From Pelagibius sp. (lineage in GTDB: Bacteria > Pseudomonadota > Alphaproteobacteria > Kiloniellales > Kiloniellaceae): a DNA stretch of 64,000 nt. A program made the translations under genes and the position numbers. Location of the stretch: contig JANQMC010000012.1 in NCBI GenBank assembly GCA_028280305.1, positions 248,001-312,000 on the forward strand, read 5' to 3'. How positions within the stretch are numbered: position 1 is the first letter of the stretch; each line of letters begins with the position of its first letter. Shown here one piece after another: positions 36,252 to 44,603 of the stretch. Below the pieces are notes generated by a model. It did no database searches, was not told the DNA's origin, and was given only the letters and a program-made list of their open reading frames with translations.

Positions 36252-37295
36252 ATGTCATCCATCCAGAAACCACCCGGCGCAAAAGCTACCATTGTGGTGA
36301 CGCCACGAGAGCGCTTCGGTGTCGCCGTGGAGTCATTGCGAAGCATCGTGGAGCATACGGAAGAGCCCTATGAGCTGATCTACATAGATGGCGCCAGCCC
36401 AAAAAGCATCGCTGCCGAAGTCGAGATAATCTGCGCGGAGAATCACTACCATTACCGGCGCTATGAAGACTATCTGATCCCCAATCAGGCCCGAAACCTG
36501 GGTCAAGGCCAGGCGAAGACCGACTACGTGGTCTTTGTCGACAATGACGTGATCGTGTCGCCGGGTTGGCTGCAGGCCCTGATCGCCTGCGCCGATGAAA
36601 CCCGCGCAGATGTCGTAGCGCCCTTGACCTGTCAACGCCTGCCCCTTCACGACGAGATTCATCAGGCCGGCGGCGAGTTTGCCGAGGACCTCCAGGCTTT
36701 TCTGGCGAGCAACCCCGATCAGCGGCGGATCACCGACGTCCATCTCCTCCAGGGCCGGAAGGTCGCCGATGTCAGCCTCCACCGCGGCGAAACGCAGTGC
36801 TGTGAGTTCCATTGCGCGCTGGTCCGCCGGGACGCCTTTGCGCGCTTCGGTACACTCGACGAAAACCTCCTTGCCACAAAAGAGCACATCGACTTCTGCA
36901 TGACGGTCTGGACGGGGGGAGGGCGCGTGATGTTCGAACCGACATCGGTCGTCACCTATCTTTTCCCCAGCCGGGACAGGCCACTGACGCGGGAGGATTG
37001 GCCCTATTTCGCTCTGCGCTGGTCACCGGTCTGGCAACAGGAAAGCCTGGATCATTTCCAGCGAAAGTGGTCGCTTTACACTGACCCTTATTTTGAAAAG
37101 CGCCGGAGCATGTTGCATTGGCGTCATGCAGAGGGCATCGCCAAACCGGTGTTACGCCAGATGCCCCTTATCCGGCACAGCTACACCGCGCAGAAAATCG
37201 GCGTCGATCTGCTGACGCGGTTGATCGATCTCTGGAGCGCGTGGCTCGCCCGTCGGCAATCAAACGGCCTGACCACTGCCGCGCCCCGGAATTGA
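36252..37295 (+). CDS. Family 2 glycosyltransferase-like protein
   Basis: 347-aa GT2-type protein. The N-terminal ATIVVTPRERFGVAVESLRSI is followed by ELIYIDGASPK in place of the usual DDGS, then VVFVDNDVIVSPGWL as the metal-binding motif. The central CEFHCALVRRDAF and LLATKEHIDFCMTVW resemble the acceptor region of rhamnosyl- or related transferases. The ATG at 36252 is preferred to a GTG at 36234 because of spacing from GGAG. It is in one transcript with the GT4 and flippase genes. Confidence 0.85.
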   Translation: MSSIQKPPGAKATIVVTPRERFGVAVESLRSIVEHTEEPYELIYIDGASPKSIAAEVEIICAENHYHYRRYEDYLIPNQARNLGQGQAKTDYVVFVDNDVIVSPGWLQALIACADETRADVVAPLTCQRLPLHDEIHQAGGEFAEDLQAFLASNPDQRRITDVHLLQGRKVADVSLHRGETQCCEFHCALVRRDAFARFGTLDENLLATKEHIDFCMTVWTGGGRVMFEPTSVVTYLFPSRDRPLTREDWPYFALRWSPVWQQESLDHFQRKWSLYTDPYFEKRRSMLHWRHAEGIAKPVLRQMPLIRHSYTAQKIGVDLLTRLIDLWSAWLARRQSNGLTTAAPRN

Positions 37296-37306
37296 CAGGC
37301 TGAGAA

Positions 37307-38800
37307 ATGGCCCGGGCCCGAAAGCTGATCGGCCAGACTCTCTGGGCTTCCCTTGGCCAGTTCTTTCAACTGGTCTTTGGGCTGGTCGGTCTCGTCATCC
37401 TTGTACGGATCCTGGGGCCGGAAACCTATGGCGTCTTTGCACTCGGCCTCCTTTTCGCAAACTTCATGGAAGTCTTCGTCGGTAGCCACGCCGCCGACGG
37501 AATCGTGCAAAAGGAAGACCTCGGCGAAGGACAGAAGACAGCCATCCATCTGGCGATTGTGGCGGCCGGTCTGGTTACCGCGCTCTGTCTTCTTGTGGTC
37601 GGCGGTCTCGCGGCCGGCGTTTTTGAAACACCGCGACTTGCGAGTATTCTTCCCGCCATGGCGGTGCTGCCGGTTCTGACAGCCGCAACCAGCGTTCCCA
37701 ATCAGCTTCTGGTTCGCGCGCTGCGGTTCTCTGCGCTCGCCAAGAATGCCGCCGCAGCCAGTGTGATCGCGCTCTGCGTCGGGATTGTCCTGGCGCTCAA
37801 CGGCTATGGAATCTGGAGCCTGTTGTGGATGGAGGTGAGCCGCCGGACAACGCTGCTGGTGCTAAGTCACGTCGCCGCGGGCTGGCTGCCGGGCCGGCGT
37901 TTCTCGCGCCAGGGCTTCGCTGAACTGGCGCGCTTCGGCATTCGACGCATTGAAAACAGCGGATTGCGCTACCTCTCCGTCGAGGCACTGCCGCGCGGCT
38001 TCATCGGATACTTCCTCGGCACTGAAGCTCTGGGATACTTCGCGGTCGCGCGCCGTTTTCTCGGACAGCTGAACGGCTTGCTGACCGGGCCGGTATCGGC
38101 TGTCAGCTTCCCGGCTGCGTCGCGCCTGCGGTCCGACCCCGAGGCCTTGGAGAAGCTGATCACATCGGTGATCCGGATTTCCACCTGGACCTTTTGGCCG
38201 GCCTTGCTCGGCGCCGTCATCATTGCCCCTCTGCTGTTCCCGATCATGCTCGGCGCGGGTTGGGAACCCACCACAATGGTGATGCAGATTCTTGCCCTGG
38301 CGGCACTGCGCGCGCCTGTCACCGGGTTTTCGACATCGATCCTCACGGCCTTCGGTGCCTTGGGCGACATCAGTCGCATGCATATCATGGCCATCGCCAT
38401 CGGTGTGACAGCCTGCCTCATCGGCCTTCCGTTTGGCCTGTTCGGTATCGCCGCGGCGCTGGCGTTGCGCCAGTGGCTTCAGTGGCAGATCTCCGCTTTC
38501 TATGTTCACAGGCAGACGGGCTTCCCGCCGCTCCGGCAGTTGTCTGTTCTGTTCCACGCGGCTGTGCCGGCGCTGGCAATGGCAGCCCTCCTGATCGCGT
38601 TGCAGGCATGGTTCAACCGGATACTGCCGCCGGCGACACAGCTTATGATCCTGGTACCGGCAGGCGTCATCATCTATCTGCTGGCGTGGTATCTCTGGAA
38701 CGCCGCCGCACGGAGGAGCGCCCTTGCCACGGTGGCCGGGTTGCTGCAGGGCGACCGTGAGGCAGCGGCACGGTCTTTCAAGGCGGTCCTGGCGGCCTAG
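37307..38800 (+). CDS. Oligosaccharide flippase (Wzx/polysaccharide transport type)
   Basis: 497-aa integral membrane protein with about 12-14 helices and an N-terminal LVFGLVGLVILVRILGPETYGVFAL, a hallmark of WzxC-like lipopolysaccharide or exopolysaccharide flippases. It translocates lipid-linked oligosaccharide units across the inner membrane. It follows the GT2 gene after 11 bases. No polymerase (Wzy), chain-length regulator or initiating transferase is in the window, so the product may be completed by genes elsewhere. Confidence 0.9.
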   Translation: MARARKLIGQTLWASLGQFFQLVFGLVGLVILVRILGPETYGVFALGLLFANFMEVFVGSHAADGIVQKEDLGEGQKTAIHLAIVAAGLVTALCLLVVGGLAAGVFETPRLASILPAMAVLPVLTAATSVPNQLLVRALRFSALAKNAAAASVIALCVGIVLALNGYGIWSLLWMEVSRRTTLLVLSHVAAGWLPGRRFSRQGFAELARFGIRRIENSGLRYLSVEALPRGFIGYFLGTEALGYFAVARRFLGQLNGLLTGPVSAVSFPAASRLRSDPEALEKLITSVIRISTWTFWPALLGAVIIAPLLFPIMLGAGWEPTTMVMQILALAALRAPVTGFSTSILTAFGALGDISRMHIMAIAIGVTACLIGLPFGLFGIAAALALRQWLQWQISAFYVHRQTGFPPLRQLSVLFHAAVPALAMAALLIALQAWFNRILPPATQLMILVPAGVIIYLLAWYLWNAAARRSALATVAGLLQGDREAAARSFKAVLAA

Positions 38801-38815
38801 CGCCAGGCTGACCCA

Positions 38816-39325
38816 TCACCAAGCGAGCAAATGCGTGATCCAGCCGCCGATGTAGAGCCCAAGGCCAAAGACGGCATGGGTAACCAGACTGCGGAGCCTT
38901 GCAACACCGGGCGCCGGCGTGCGGCTGGCGGCGACACCCGCGCCCATGCCTGGGTGCATCACCAGGAAGGGAGCCGCCACGCTGCCAAGGCCCACCATCA
39001 GCGCGGGGCCAAGTGTCGGCTCATCAAGCCAATCGGTGCCCCAGATCGCAAGAAGGACAGCAGCGAAGGCGAGACCGATCAGATAGTGGGCGGTCCAGCC
39101 GGTCAGGCGTTCACCCGGCAACGGGGGCGAAGCGTTTATGGGGTCGTGGAAGAACCGCCCTCGAAAGACGTATCCCAACCAACGGCCCACCAGACCGTAG
39201 TCAAGCGAGGGGCTGTTCAGCAGCCTGAGCCTGGCAAAAGCCCAGAGGTCCATGAACCCCGTTGCAATGCCCCCCACCAAAGCACTGAAAAGCAGATAAT
39301 CCAGTATGTCAGGCATCGCTGCCAC
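38816..39325 (-). CDS. DUF2938 membrane protein
   Basis: 169-aa inner-membrane protein with four hydrophobic helices. The family pattern is visible in GGIATGFMDLWAFAR at the N-terminus and in GWTAHYLIGLAFAAVLL and PFLVMHPGMGAGVAAS later. Function is unknown. It overlaps the upstream methyltransferase gene by 17 bases, so the two are co-translated and likely controlled by the MerR-type promoter. Confidence 0.85.
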   Translation of the reverse strand: MAAMPDILDYLLFSALVGGIATGFMDLWAFARLRLLNSPSLDYGLVGRWLGYVFRGRFFHDPINASPPLPGERLTGWTAHYLIGLAFAAVLLAIWGTDWLDEPTLGPALMVGLGSVAAPFLVMHPGMGAGVAASRTPAPGVARLRSLVTHAVFGLGLYIGGWITHLLAW

Positions 39326-40190
39326 CCGCCGCAGAGGCCGATCCCGCGGACGCCCGCGCCGTCACCAGCCAGCAGGCCAATGTGAAATGAACCTCCGTTC
39401 CCCTGACGTAAGAATCGAAAGCCGCCCGGGCCGTCTCGATGACCCGGGCGCGGTCGTCGATGTCGGCCTCTTGCAGCAAGCCACCAAGGGGACCCATCCG
39501 CGTTATCAAGAGAATCAGATCTTTTTCCGGCAGACGGCAGGGCAGGTCGACCGAACGCACTTCGACCCGGTCCCAACCGCTCGGCGCCAAGACGTTGCGG
39601 ATATGGACCTCTTCCGCGAAGGCAAACTGCCCCGGCGCCCCAGGCTGACGGGGTGGGAGATCCGGCAAGAGCGCGGCGGTGGCCCGCTCCGCCGCCGTCA
39701 TGAAGGGATTCTCCGCCGGAGAACGCCAGGCGACAAAGGACAGTGTTGCATCTTCCCTGGCGGCCCGCCGCAGGTTCGCAAAGGCGCCGGGCGGGTCGTC
39801 AAAGAACATCACGCCGATCCGCGAGATAATCGCGTCGAAACCGGCAGGATCAAAGATGTGCCGCTGCGCATCCGCACAGACGAAGGCTGCGCTTGAGTTC
39901 TGTTGCCGGGCGCGGGACTGCGCCGCCGCGATCATGGGCTCTGAGATATCGATCCCGATGCAGCGCTGCCGCCTGCCCAGTATCTGCGCGGCAGCCAGCG
40001 TCGTGCTGCCGGTCCCGCAGCCAACGTCCAGCAGTCTGTCAGGCATCCCTGCCTGCACCCCCTCCATAAGCAGATCCTCAAGCGGCTTGAACACCTGATC
40101 GAGCAGGCTCTGTAGTTCGACCCAGACCTGGCCTTTAGGGCCGTTCCACAGCCTGCATTGCGGGCTATCGGCCCCTTGCTTGCCGTCCAT
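39309..40190 (-). CDS. Class I SAM-dependent methyltransferase
   Basis: 293-aa cytosolic methyltransferase. Motif I is LLDVGCGTGSTTLAAA (about residues 53-68), motif II/III region is CIGIDISEPMIAAA, and the post-I acid and motif IV region is FDAIISRIGVMFFDDP. Similar proteins are annotated as ubiquinone/menaquinone-type or small-molecule methyltransferases; the substrate is not evident. It is the first gene of a two-gene operon with DUF2938, facing a MerR regulator across a 75-base gap that holds a MerR-type operator-promoter. Confidence 0.88.
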   Translation of the reverse strand: MDGKQGADSPQCRLWNGPKGQVWVELQSLLDQVFKPLEDLLMEGVQAGMPDRLLDVGCGTGSTTLAAAQILGRRQRCIGIDISEPMIAAAQSRARQQNSSAAFVCADAQRHIFDPAGFDAIISRIGVMFFDDPPGAFANLRRAAREDATLSFVAWRSPAENPFMTAAERATAALLPDLPPRQPGAPGQFAFAEEVHIRNVLAPSGWDRVEVRSVDLPCRLPEKDLILLITRMGPLGGLLQEADIDDRARVIETARAAFDSYVRGTEVHFTLACWLVTARASAGSASAAGGSDA

Positions 40191-40230
40191 GACAGTCTCC
40201 TTCAGCTTGCAATTCAGAAGAGCTGACCGC

Positions 40231-40261
40231 AGACTGCCACTTCAAGTCGACTTGAGGTCAA
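40231..40261 (-). promoter_or_regulatory. MerR-type promoter/operator for the methyltransferase operon
   Basis: Reading on the minus strand, TTGACC (40261-40256) and CAGTCT (40236-40231) are spaced by 19 bases. A 14-bp perfect palindrome TCAAGTCGACTTGA (40242-40255) fills the spacer. A long 19-20 base spacer with a dyad inside is the defining architecture of MerR-family-activated promoters. Confidence 0.75.
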
Positions 40262-40265
40262 GGGC

Positions 40266-40745
40266 ATGAAAGAGCTTGATATTGCGGAAGTGGCGAAGCG
40301 CGCCGCAGTGCCGGCCTCGACCCTCAGATATTATGAGGAGAGGGGCCTGATCACCTCGGTCGGCCGGCGCGGCCTGCGCCGCCTGTTCGATCCGGACGTG
40401 CTGGAACGCTTGGCATTGATTGCGCTGGGCCGCGCCTCCGGATTCTCGCTGGGGGAGATCGCCGCCATGTTCGCGCCAGACGGGCAGCCGCAGATCGACC
40501 GGCATCTCCTCACGGAAAAAGCGGATGAACTGGATCAGACGATCCGCAGACTCGGCGCCCTGCGTGACAGTCTGCGCCACGCGGCTGCCTGTCCGGCCCC
40601 CAGTCATATGGAATGCCCGACCTTCCGCCGACTGCTGAAGGCTGCTGCTTCGGGCGCAATCAAGGGTACAGTCATTTCGCCGGCGCGAAGGGAGCTAAAG
40701 CCGTCCAGTCAGCGAAAGAAAATGAGACGGGTCGCAGGATCCTAG
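40266..40745 (+). CDS. MerR-family transcriptional regulator
   Basis: 159-aa regulator. The winged helix-turn-helix is at residues 5-40 (DIAEVAKRAAVPASTLRYYEERGLI), followed by the arginine-rich wing and a coiled dimerisation helix about residues 80-105. The C-terminal part contains two cysteines (AACPAPSHMECPTF) that could bind a metal or thiol-reactive ligand. It begins five bases after the operator-promoter of the divergent methyltransferase operon, which is its probable target. Confidence 0.92.
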   Translation: MKELDIAEVAKRAAVPASTLRYYEERGLITSVGRRGLRRLFDPDVLERLALIALGRASGFSLGEIAAMFAPDGQPQIDRHLLTEKADELDQTIRRLGALRDSLRHAAACPAPSHMECPTFRRLLKAAASGAIKGTVISPARRELKPSSQRKKMRRVAGS

Positions 40746-40760
40746 ATCGGGCTCTTGCCC

Positions 40761-41327
40761 TTACGACCGGTAAAGATCTTTGCTCAAAAAATAATAGGCG
40801 CTGTCGTAGACCGCGCCGCGCCAGGTCCAGTTGGCCTCGACCACCTTCTCGCGGACAAATCCGACCTTCTCGAGCGTTCGCGATGAAGCCTCATTGCGCA
40901 GGGTGACACCGGCTTCGATCCTGACCGTGTCGGTTTCATCGAAGACCCAAGCCGTCACGGCGGCCAAAGCCTCGGTCGCAAAACCCTGCCGTTGTTCACG
41001 GTGATCGACGAAATACCCGACGCGGCAAACGTGGTCTTTCACGTCCGAATACTCCGCTTCGAAACAAAGATCGAAGAGTCCAATCGCTTTACCGCCTTTT
41101 CTTATCACCCAGACCAGGTTCAGGGGGTTTTCCAGGCTTGGTGCAAGCCAGGCCTGAACCTCTTCGGGGCGGTCGGCTGCATGCTGAAAATCCTCGATGC
41201 TCTCGCGTTCTCTGGCAATCTGAAAGATATCTTCCAGATCGTCGGCCGTCAGCGGATCCAGAGTCAGCCTTCTTGCACTGAGTTTCGTGGCGACTGCCAT
41301 AAGGTTCCGCTTCAGTCCTGGTGTCAT
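40761..41327 (-). CDS. GNAT-family N-acetyltransferase (RimJ/RimL-like)
   Basis: 188-aa acetyltransferase of the GNAT_3 type. The acetyl-CoA-binding loop is EQRQGFATEALAAVTAWVF and the C-terminal RNEASSRTLEKVGFVREK is characteristic of RimJ/RimL-like members. Neither the ATG at 41327 nor one at 41300 (MAVATK) has a strong ribosome site. It is convergent with the MerR gene. Substrate unknown. Confidence 0.85.
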   Translation of the reverse strand: MTPGLKRNLMAVATKLSARRLTLDPLTADDLEDIFQIARERESIEDFQHAADRPEEVQAWLAPSLENPLNLVWVIRKGGKAIGLFDLCFEAEYSDVKDHVCRVGYFVDHREQRQGFATEALAAVTAWVFDETDTVRIEAGVTLRNEASSRTLEKVGFVREKVVEANWTWRGAVYDSAYYFLSKDLYRS

Positions 41328-41586
41328 TTGTCTGTAGACCGGCTGTGCCGGTAACGGCTCAAGACGGTCTCACAGAACAGTTTTTGAGCGCGCTCGCCGT
41401 AGTTGGGTGATCACTCCAAAACACCCGAAAACAGGCACTTTCTGTTCATTACCCTTCGAGCTGGTTCACGTCTAGCCCGCATTGGACATTGGCCGGAGTT
41501 GTGTTTCCTCATTGACCGGGCGATGGCCGCCGTTCTGCGACCTTCGTAGGATATTCGCTGGTCCAGGCTGCGCCTAGACTTGCAGC

Positions 41587-43668
41587 ATGGGACGGGTCTA
41601 TCGACGGCAACTGGGCCTTTGCTGGCTTGCTCTAGCAGTTCTGACGGCGGCGCTTTCCCTGGGCGGGAGCGCCAGGGCCTTGGAGCAGGATGCGCTGGCG
41701 GCCCTTATCATGCCGCCTTTTTCTCTGGGCGAAGCGGTGAACGAAGAGGGGGTCTGGACACTGCTGAATTCCGGTGGTGCGGCGGCTGGCTACGTCTTTG
41801 AGACCCAGCCGCTTGCGCCTCTCCCCGGATTCTCGGGGGCGCCGATCAATGCGCTGGTCATGCTTGATCTGGAAGGGCGCTTCTTGAATGTGCGTCTGAT
41901 TGAACACAACGAACCGATTTTCGTCTCGGGGCTCGGTCAGGCGCCGTTTCACAAGTTTTTTGAGCAGTACCGCGGCCACTCGATCTCCTCGACCCTCGTG
42001 GTGGGTGTGCCATATGGCAAAGGCGACGGGGCATCTTCCCTGGTCTATCTCGATGGCGTCACCAAGGCGACGGCCAGCGTGCGGATCGCACATGAAAGCA
42101 TCCTGGCAGCAACCCTGGCGGTCGCGCGCGAGAAGATGCAGGGCCTTGCCGGTGGACCGCCGGCGCATCCCAACCGCGACTATGACGAAAACCTCGTTTG
42201 GGCCGACCTGGTCGAGCAAGGCTTGGCGACACGGCACCTGGTTACCAATGCGGAAGTTCAGCAGGCTTTCCAAGGCACACTCTGGGAAGACGACGACCCG
42301 GAGGCCCTGGAAGACCTGGAGGGAGCCTATCTCGATCTCTGGATTGTCGACTTGGGGGCCAAGGCCATCGCGCGGGCGGTTCTCGCCGAAGATACTTTCG
42401 ACGAGCTGCAGGAATTCCTGACGATCTCCGAAAACGACGAGCCCATTCTTGTGATCGATGCCGGCCGTCACGGCCTTGTATCGGAAGATTTTGTGCGCAA
42501 CACCAGTCCGGACTGGCTGTCGGCCGAACAGGACGGCCTGCCGGTGGCCCTGCGTGATGCCGATCTCTTTGTCGAACTCCAGGCCGGCGTTCCGGAGGGG
42601 GTCGCCATGATCCTGCGCACCGACCGTCGCCTCGGCTTCGACCCGACCCGGGATTGGACCTTGAATGTGCTGGCGGTCCGCGAGCACGGCTCGTTTCAGC
42701 CGCAGACGAGCACGGTGACGCTTTCTGCAGTCCACAGCACCGATGAGCGCTTTTTCCTGCGCCCGGGCGCGATCGAGCGGATACCGCCCTGGCTGGAAGC
42801 GGTGCGCAACCGGGCCGCCGATTTGATGGTCGTCACGGTTTTCCTGCTGGCGCTGGTCGCCCTGCTTGGCCTGAGGATGAACGCGCTGGCGGGCATGAGA
42901 GGCTTCACCGCCGTTCGGCTCGCCATCCTGGCCTTTGTCACCGGCTTCATCGGATGGTGGGGGCAGGGTCAACTGTCGATCGTCACCGTACTGGGCGTTC
43001 TGCGCACGCTCTTCGACGGCGGCAGCTTCGCCTTCCTGCTTTTCGATCCTTTCTCGCTGGTCATCTGGGGGGTGGTGATCATCAGTTTCGTGCTTTGGGG
43101 CCGCGGCCTGTTTTGCGGTTGGCTCTGCCCCTTCGGCGCTTTGCAGGAATTCACTCACCACATCGGCATCCGGCTCGGCCTGCGTCAGATCGAGCCGAGT
43201 GCGAAGTGGGACAAGCGCCTAAAGCGTGTGAAGTATGTTCTTTTGGCGGGGCTTGTGGCCTCAGTCTTCTTGGCGCCTTCGATGATCGACACCTTCGCTG
43301 AGGTGGAGCCCTTCAAGACCGCGATCACCGTCTATTTCCTGCGCGAGTGGTACTATGTCGCCTATGCAGCGGCTTGGCTGGTGCTGGGTCTCTTCCTGTT
43401 CAAAGGTTTCTGCCGATATGTCTGCCCCCTTGGGGCAGTAATGGCCATCGGGGGCTGGCTGCGGGGCCGCGACTGGATCGCCAGGCGTGAGGAATGCGGC
43501 AGCCCCTGTCAGCTCTGCAAGGTGCGTTGCAAGTACGGTGCCATCGCCGAGACCGGGAAGATCGACTACACAGAATGCTTTCAGTGTCTCGACTGCGTGC
43601 AGATCTATGACGATCAAACTCAGTGCGTGCCGCTGGTCCTGGCCAGCCGTAAGCGGAGCGCAGCATGA
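41587..43668 (+). CDS. NosR/NirI-like flavin and iron-sulfur membrane protein
   Basis: 693-aa electron-transfer protein. After a signal region (residues 1-30) comes a periplasmic FMN-binding domain with a possible flavinylation motif DGVTKAT (D156-T162), where lysine replaces the usual glycine. A large periplasmic domain and a membrane core from about residue 415 follow. The core carries two CxxxCP motifs (CGWLCP, C510/C514; CRYVCP, C609/C613). A C-terminal ferredoxin-like region follows (CGSPCQLCKVRC from C637, then CFQCLDC). NosR proteins move electrons from quinol to the periplasm for nitrous oxide reduction. No nosZ is present here; the neighbours are PQQ-alcohol oxidation genes. Confidence 0.9.
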   Translation: MGRVYRRQLGLCWLALAVLTAALSLGGSARALEQDALAALIMPPFSLGEAVNEEGVWTLLNSGGAAAGYVFETQPLAPLPGFSGAPINALVMLDLEGRFLNVRLIEHNEPIFVSGLGQAPFHKFFEQYRGHSISSTLVVGVPYGKGDGASSLVYLDGVTKATASVRIAHESILAATLAVAREKMQGLAGGPPAHPNRDYDENLVWADLVEQGLATRHLVTNAEVQQAFQGTLWEDDDPEALEDLEGAYLDLWIVDLGAKAIARAVLAEDTFDELQEFLTISENDEPILVIDAGRHGLVSEDFVRNTSPDWLSAEQDGLPVALRDADLFVELQAGVPEGVAMILRTDRRLGFDPTRDWTLNVLAVREHGSFQPQTSTVTLSAVHSTDERFFLRPGAIERIPPWLEAVRNRAADLMVVTVFLLALVALLGLRMNALAGMRGFTAVRLAILAFVTGFIGWWGQGQLSIVTVLGVLRTLFDGGSFAFLLFDPFSLVIWGVVIISFVLWGRGLFCGWLCPFGALQEFTHHIGIRLGLRQIEPSAKWDKRLKRVKYVLLAGLVASVFLAPSMIDTFAEVEPFKTAITVYFLREWYYVAYAAAWLVLGLFLFKGFCRYVCPLGAVMAIGGWLRGRDWIARREECGSPCQLCKVRCKYGAIAETGKIDYTECFQCLDCVQIYDDQTQCVPLVLASRKRSAA

Positions 43669-44591
43669 CCGGATCAGGCTTCTCGCGCCGGCGGTTTCTG
43701 GCCATCACGGCGACACTGGGACTGGCGGCCGGGCCGGCTGCCGCTCAACCGACCACACGTTGGCGCGGTCTCGCCCTGGGGGCGGAGGCCGAGATAACCC
43801 TGTTAGGCCCGAAGCGGGCGGCCGGCTTGGCACTTCGGGCCGCCAAGCAGAGTCTGCGGGACCTGGAACGCCTCTTCAGCCTCTATGATTCACAGTCGGA
43901 TCTTGTGCGCCTGAACCGCAGCGGCAGGCTCGACGCACCGGCGGCCGATTTTGTCGCTCTCCTGCGGTTGGCCGACGAGATCCACAGCGCCACCGGCGGC
44001 CTGTTCGACCCGACGATTCAGCCGTTGTGGCGGGCGCTGGCCGATCGCGCGAGTGGGGAGGCGGTAGCGTCGGCGCGCTCCCGCGTCGGATGGTCCGGCC
44101 TGACCTTCGACAACCGTTCCGTCGCTTTTCGCCATCCCGGCATGGCCATGACCTTCAATGGCATCGCCCAGGGCTTTGCGACGGACCGGGTGAGTAATCT
44201 GCTCCGCGGTTTTGGGTTTTCCGAAACCTTGGTCAACATCGGCGAGTTCCGGGCCGGAGACGGCGCCTGGCAGATTGGCGTCGCCGACCCTGCTTTTGGT
44301 CTGGTTGCCAAGCGGCGCCTGGAACGCGGGGCCCTTGCCACTTCCAGCCCTTCGGCATTACTGTTCGGAGAAGAGGGGCAGGGCCATATTCTAAATCCAC
44401 GCCGACCGCGACAGACAGCGCCTTGGTCCACGGTAAGCGTCGAGGCGAAGACCGCCGCAGAGGCAGATGGTTATTCGACCGCCTTCACGCTGCTCGATGC
44501 AGCGGCGATAAGGTCAGTCTTTCAATCGACACCAGCCTTGCGGCGGATTGTTCTTGTTGGCCGCGACGGCACCGTTACCGACATGACGTGA
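43665..44591 (+). CDS. FAD:protein FMN transferase (ApbE/NosX-like)
   Basis: 308-aa periplasmic enzyme that attaches FMN to a threonine of a target protein, here presumably the NosR-like protein upstream (ATGA overlap). A Tat signal FSRRRFLAITATLGLAAG is followed by cleavage near AAAQ. ApbE features include LERLFSLYDSQSDLVRLNRSG, ATGGLFDPTIQPLW, FNGIAQGFATDRV and the NIGEFRAGDG block. The metal-binding aspartate/threonine near the C-terminus is in AKTAAEADGYSTAF. Translational coupling with its likely substrate is a strong functional link. Confidence 0.93.
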   Translation: MTGSGFSRRRFLAITATLGLAAGPAAAQPTTRWRGLALGAEAEITLLGPKRAAGLALRAAKQSLRDLERLFSLYDSQSDLVRLNRSGRLDAPAADFVALLRLADEIHSATGGLFDPTIQPLWRALADRASGEAVASARSRVGWSGLTFDNRSVAFRHPGMAMTFNGIAQGFATDRVSNLLRGFGFSETLVNIGEFRAGDGAWQIGVADPAFGLVAKRRLERGALATSSPSALLFGEEGQGHILNPRRPRQTAPWSTVSVEAKTAAEADGYSTAFTLLDAAAIRSVFQSTPALRRIVLVGRDGTVTDMT

Positions 44592-44603
44592 AGCGGGGAG
44601 TCT

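Noticed and set aside
33371..38800. Complete exopolysaccharide or O-antigen locus
   Set aside because: Three transferases and a flippase are present, but no polymerase, initiating transferase, chain-length protein or nucleotide-sugar genes.
41632..43161. Long open frame on the minus strand opposite the NosR-like gene
   Set aside because: It is antisense to a protein with clear motifs over its full length. Its translation is low-complexity (rich in Arg, Gln, Asp and His), as expected from GC-rich shadow frames.
41587..44591. Denitrification (nos) locus
   Set aside because: Only NosR-like and ApbE-like genes are present; nosZ, nosD, nosF, nosY and nosL are missing and neighbours are PQQ-related.
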